In this document: piece by piece, positions 60,868-64,000 of the stretch
How positions within the stretch are numbered: position 1 is the first letter of the stretch
Layout of the letters: each line of letters opens with the position of its first letter
DNA from: Erwinia tracheiphila
GTDB taxonomy: Bacteria; Pseudomonadota; Gammaproteobacteria; Enterobacterales; Enterobacteriaceae
Assembly (NCBI RefSeq): GCF_021365465.1
Contig: NZ_CP089932.1
Coordinates: forward strand, 2,728,001-2,792,000
Direction: 5' to 3'
DNA: 64,000 nt
Notes under the pieces: model-generated
Seen by the model: the letters and a program-made list of their open reading frames with translations, nothing else
The model's database searches: none
Told to the model about the DNA's origin: nothing
Position numbers and translations under genes: made by a program

Positions 60868-62189
60868 ACACGTTGCCCATTGTTGTCAATGCCAGCAAAG
60901 TTACCACCACGTCGTCAGGATCGGCGGCTACCACTACCGATGTGGACAGCGATGTCAGCTTAGGAGACACCACGCGAACGGGTGGTGCTCAAGGCTTTTT
61001 GCGCCTGTTGGGCAGCAAATTGCTGACGGTAGCAAAGCAAGGGCAAACGGCATTACCCGCCACCGCGACCACCAGTGCGATTGCCACCGATGAGAGCACC
61101 GCAAGCACAGCGGGCAGTGATCAGACGGCTAAAACCAGGCTGAATAAACTGCTGGCCGCCTTAAACCAGCCGCAAAGCACGGACGGGCTTTTAGTATCGG
61201 CAACAACCACTACGAGCAGCGTCGCCGACGGAACTACAACCGATAACAGTACTGACAGCGCATCCCCCCCCGCCAGCGGCGATATGCAGGCTTTACAAGC
61301 ATTGTTTGCCATGCTACCTCCGGCACAGCAGCAGGTTGCCTCACAGGTCAATAACACCACCAGCGCACAAGGGGATAGCAGCGGCATGCAGGGGGATAAG
61401 CAGGCCACACTTTCCTCCCTGTTATCAGACCATGATGTCAACACCACCTCCCAGCAAGATGCCAGTGCGGTGAAGGGCAGTGATAAAAGCGATCGGCGTT
61501 CCTCTGCACTTTCTCTGGCAAATGACACGGTGAGCAGTTCAGCGAAGAACAGCACAGACAGCAGCCAGCTGAATGCTGCCTTCCAGCAGGTGCTGAATCA
61601 CATGACAAAAGATAGCGAGAAAGAAACTGCAAGCGCCACGTCCTCCAGCGCGATAACCACCGGTGTGACCAGTGCCGCATCGGCTGCGCTGACGCCCACC
61701 ACAACCACCACGGTCACCGTGCCAGCCACCGCCCAGCTTAGTTCTCAGTTAGGTAGCCCGGAGTGGCAGCAGGCGCTCAGTCAGCAGATCGTGATGTTCA
61801 GCCGTAACGGCCGGCAAACCGCAGAGCTGCATTTACATCCGCAGGGCCTGGGCAGCATCCAGATCAGTCTGAAGCTGGATAATGACCAGGTGCAGCTGAA
61901 TATGATATCCGGTCACAGTGAGGTTCGCGCAGCGCTGGAAGCGGCACTTCCTCAACTACGGACCGCGCTGGCGGACAGCGGCATCAGTCTTGGTCAGAGC
62001 AGCGTCAGCAGCGATGCTTTCCAGCAGAGCCAGGGTTTCAGCGGTCAGCAGGAACAGCAGCGCAATAACAGCGGCGGTAATACTTTTAGTCTCGCCAGTG
62101 AAAATGACAGTGACGTAACGGCTATTTCCGTGCCCGCCAGCTTGCAGGCACGCGCAGGCGGCAACAGCGCTGTTGATATTTTCGCCTGA
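60864..62189 (+). CDS. fliK: Flagellar hook-length control protein FliK
   Basis: 441 residues. The N-terminal ~300 residues are Ser/Thr/Ala-rich and of low complexity, as expected for the molecular ruler. The conserved C-terminal substrate-switch domain begins near WQQALSQQIVMFSRNGRQTAELHLHPQGLGSIQISLKLDNDQVQLNM and is followed by a Gln/Ser-rich tail. The N-terminal part carries several TTT-type runs. Intact frame. Confidence 0.95.
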   Translation: MNTLPIVVNASKVTTTSSGSAATTTDVDSDVSLGDTTRTGGAQGFLRLLGSKLLTVAKQGQTALPATATTSAIATDESTASTAGSDQTAKTRLNKLLAALNQPQSTDGLLVSATTTTSSVADGTTTDNSTDSASPPASGDMQALQALFAMLPPAQQQVASQVNNTTSAQGDSSGMQGDKQATLSSLLSDHDVNTTSQQDASAVKGSDKSDRRSSALSLANDTVSSSAKNSTDSSQLNAAFQQVLNHMTKDSEKETASATSSSAITTGVTSAASAALTPTTTTTVTVPATAQLSSQLGSPEWQQALSQQIVMFSRNGRQTAELHLHPQGLGSIQISLKLDNDQVQLNMISGHSEVRAALEAALPQLRTALADSGISLGQSSVSSDAFQQSQGFSGQQEQQRNNSGGNTFSLASENDSDVTAISVPASLQARAGGNSAVDIFA

Positions 62190-62341
62190 CGGCAACAAAC
62201 GAAAAAGCTAACGGCAAAACCCGCGCTTTTTCAGCCAATTGTTTAGTGCAGGACGCGGGATAATCTGCCCATAATGCGGCGGGAAAGCGGATAACGTGGT
62301 AACGCTTTCCCCGAAAATAATCACAGGAAGTTATAGCTGAT

Positions 62342-62824
62342 ATGACCGATAAGAAAGCCAAAAGCGGCAAACGTAAGCTTCTGATACCGCTGATACTGCT
62401 GGTTTTAGTAATAGCAGGCAGCGCGGGAGGCTATTTCGTATGGCGCATGATGAAGGCTCCCACTGACACGGCCCAGGCGACAAAGCCTGCTGAACCGCCG
62501 CCAGCGCCGGTCTTTTTTGCTCTGGACACCTTTACCGTTAACCTGATTAATCCTGACAACGATCCAGATCGCGTGTTGTATGTCGGCTTCACGCTGCGCC
62601 TGCCCGACGAAGATACGCGTCGTAGAATGAATGATTATCTGCCGGAAGTGCGCAGTCGCCTGCTGCTGCTGCTGTCCCGTCAGAATGCCGCCACCCTTGG
62701 CAACGATCAGGGCAAACAGGATCTGGTCAATCAGATTAAAACCGTATTGGCTCCGCCGCTGGTTCCCGGCCAACCTCAGCAAACAGTGAATGATGTTCTG
62801 TTTACTGCCTTTATTCTGAGGTAA
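62342..62824 (+). CDS. fliL: Flagellar basal body-associated protein FliL
   Basis: 160 residues. Short cytosolic Lys-rich start, one membrane segment ([22 protein letters not shown]) and a periplasmic SPFH-like domain with [31 protein letters not shown] and the C-terminal [11 protein letters not shown]. Supports the stator at high load. Separated from fliK by 152 bp that probably hold a separate promoter for fliLMN; fliM follows after 4 bp. Confidence 0.96.
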   Translation: MTDKKAKSGKRKLLIPLILLVLVIAGSAGGYFVWRMMKAPTDTAQATKPAEPPPAPVFFALDTFTVNLINPDNDPDRVLYVGFTLRLPDEDTRRRMNDYLPEVRSRLLLLLSRQNAATLGNDQGKQDLVNQIKTVLAPPLVPGQPQQTVNDVLFTAFILR

Positions 62825-62828
62825 GAAC

Positions 62829-63836
62829 ATGGGCGACAGCATTCTTTCTCAGGCAGAAATTGACGCACTGCTCAACGGTGACAGCGACAGCGCGTCAGAA
62901 GAAAATGTCAGCAAGTCTGGCGACAATGATATTCGTCCCTACGATCCTAACACGCAGCGTCGTATGGTGCGTGAGCGCCTGCAGGCGCTGGAGATCATCA
63001 ACGAACGTTTTGCTCGTTCCTATCGTATGGCGCTGTTTAACCTGCTGCGTCGCAGCCCGGATATTACCGTTGGTGCCATTAAAATTCAGCCATATCACGA
63101 GTTTGCCCGTAACTTGCCGGTGCCAACTAACCTCAACCTGATCCACCTCAAGCCGCTACGCGGTACGGCGCTGGTGGTTTTTTCACCAAGTCTGGTGTTC
63201 ATTGCCGTTGATAACCTGTTTGGCGGCGACGGTCGCTTTCCGACCAAAGTTGAAGGACGCGAATTCACCGCTACCGAACAGCGCGTGATCCGCAGAATGC
63301 TCAAGCTGGCCATTGAGGGTTACAGTGAAGCGTGGAAACCAATTTATCCGCTGGACGTGGAGTACGTCCGTTCAGAGATGCAGGTCAAGTTCACCAATAT
63401 CACCACCTCACCGAATGATATCGTGATTACCACGCCGTTCCAGGTGGAAATTGGCAACCTGCTTGGTGAATTCAATATCTGCATTCCCTTCAGCATGATT
63501 GAACCTCTGCGAGAAACGCTGGTAAACCCACCGCTGGAGAACTCGCGTCAGGAGGATAACTACTGGCGTGAAACCCTGGCGAAGCAGGTTCAGCACTCCG
63601 AACTGGAGCTGATTGCTAATTTTGCCGATGTGTCGATGCGTATCTCACGGCTGCTTGCCTTGAAACCTGGCGATGTATTACCCATCGAAAAACCGGAGCG
63701 CATTATCGCCCATGTCGATGGTGTACCGGTATTAACCAGCCAGTACGGCACCCTTAACGGACAATACGCTTTGCGCGTGGAACATCTGATTAACCCGATT
63801 TTGAATTCGATGAACGAGGAACAGCCCGATGAGTGA
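62829..63836 (+). CDS. fliM: Flagellar motor switch protein FliM
   Basis: 335 residues. The N-terminal CheY-P-binding peptide DSILSQAEIDALLNG, the middle CheC/FliM domain with RRMVRERLQALEIINERFARSYRMALFNLLRR and the GGDGRFPTKVEGREFTATEQRVI region, and the C-terminal SpoA-like domain LKPGDVLPIEKPERIIAHVDGVPVLTSQYGTLNGQYALRV are all present. It ends overlapping fliN by 8 bp. Confidence 0.98.
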   Translation: MGDSILSQAEIDALLNGDSDSASEENVSKSGDNDIRPYDPNTQRRMVRERLQALEIINERFARSYRMALFNLLRRSPDITVGAIKIQPYHEFARNLPVPTNLNLIHLKPLRGTALVVFSPSLVFIAVDNLFGGDGRFPTKVEGREFTATEQRVIRRMLKLAIEGYSEAWKPIYPLDVEYVRSEMQVKFTNITTSPNDIVITTPFQVEIGNLLGEFNICIPFSMIEPLRETLVNPPLENSRQEDNYWRETLAKQVQHSELELIANFADVSMRISRLLALKPGDVLPIEKPERIIAHVDGVPVLTSQYGTLNGQYALRVEHLINPILNSMNEEQPDE

Positions 63837-64000
63837 CACCAAGAAGCCGTCCGAAGACGACATTTCCGCGGACGACCTGTGGGCTGACGCGCTGAATGAG
63901 CAGGCGACAACCAGCGCACCAACTGAAGGGGTGTTCAAATCGCTGGAAAGCAATGAAATTGCCGGGTCGCTACAGGATATCGACCTGATTATGGATATTC
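63829..64000 (+). CDS. fliN: Flagellar motor switch protein FliN (cut by window end)
   Basis: The first 57 codons, starting MSDTKKPSEDDISADDLWADALNEQ and reaching the beginning of the SpoA domain (DIDLIMDI). The 8-bp overlap with fliM and the acidic N-terminus match enterobacterial FliN. The rest lies outside the window. Confidence 0.95.
   Translation, partial: MSDTKKPSEDDISADDLWADALNEQATTSAPTEGVFKSLESNEIAGSLQDIDLIMDI

Overview
The window looks like the chromosome of an Erwinia-type plant-associated member of the Enterobacterales. The housekeeping genes are close relatives of E. coli genes and mostly keep the E. coli order: osmE-nadE; ychO, chaC, chaA, kdsA, sirB1, prmC, prfA, hemA, lolB, ispE, prs, ychH, pth; then fliE and fliFGHIJKLMN. 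Several genes expected in that order are missing (chaB, ychN, sirB2, dauA/ychM, and ychF after pth). Others are broken (ychO, hslJ, a YbhB/YbcL-like gene). Together with the very heavy insertion-sequence load, this fits an actively decaying genome such as that of Erwinia tracheiphila. The species is an inference.

Layout. 1-1209: IS4-type element cut by the window edge. 1251-3165: osmE and nadE. 3233-5720: degenerate IS481 and IS256 copies side by side. 6270-8272: pseudogenes (ychO-like invasin, PEBP protein). 8605-17646: a partial type VI secretion (T6SS) cluster with lipoprotein, tssL, a shortened tssM, tagF, tagH (FHA), pppA, a periplasmic protein and ppkA. It has no sheath, baseplate, ClpV or VgrG genes, and it lies between ychO and chaC. 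17655-30733: conserved housekeeping block. 30765-32608: IS256 remnant plus small phage-like genes and a repeat cluster.

32792-40541 is a 7.75-kb Tn3-family transposon with 38-bp inverted repeats. It carries a frameshifted tnpA, a truncated tnpR, two IS91-family elements and an AT-rich, frameshifted minimal protein kinase resembling type III effectors. 40690-48127 is almost wholly insertion sequences: IS91, an IS200 fragment, an IS3-family element split by an IS407-group element, and an IS256 element split by IS4. Target duplications let the order of the nested insertions be read.

48255-52387 is the most interesting segment. It holds an intact hcp, an amidase effector with an overlapping exported candidate immunity gene, a serine recombinase, and a DUF4225-type membrane effector with a convergent two-TM candidate immunity gene. 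Two ~95-bp direct repeats bracket the DUF4225 pair. Each repeat adjoins serine-recombinase sequence (one intact gene, one relic), and one also adjoins a Tn3 transposase tail. 52736-55062 is prophage debris (tail-fibre-assembly fragment split by IS481, internally deleted integrase), directly next to the intact flagellar basal-body and export genes that run to the window end.

How it fits together: the flagellar and housekeeping genes are intact and overlap in tight operons, so they are probably functional. The main T6SS cluster looks non-functional. The orphan Hcp/effector modules are intact and may depend on another T6SS locus. Mobile elements have inserted preferentially into one another, into a terminator and into phage remnants.
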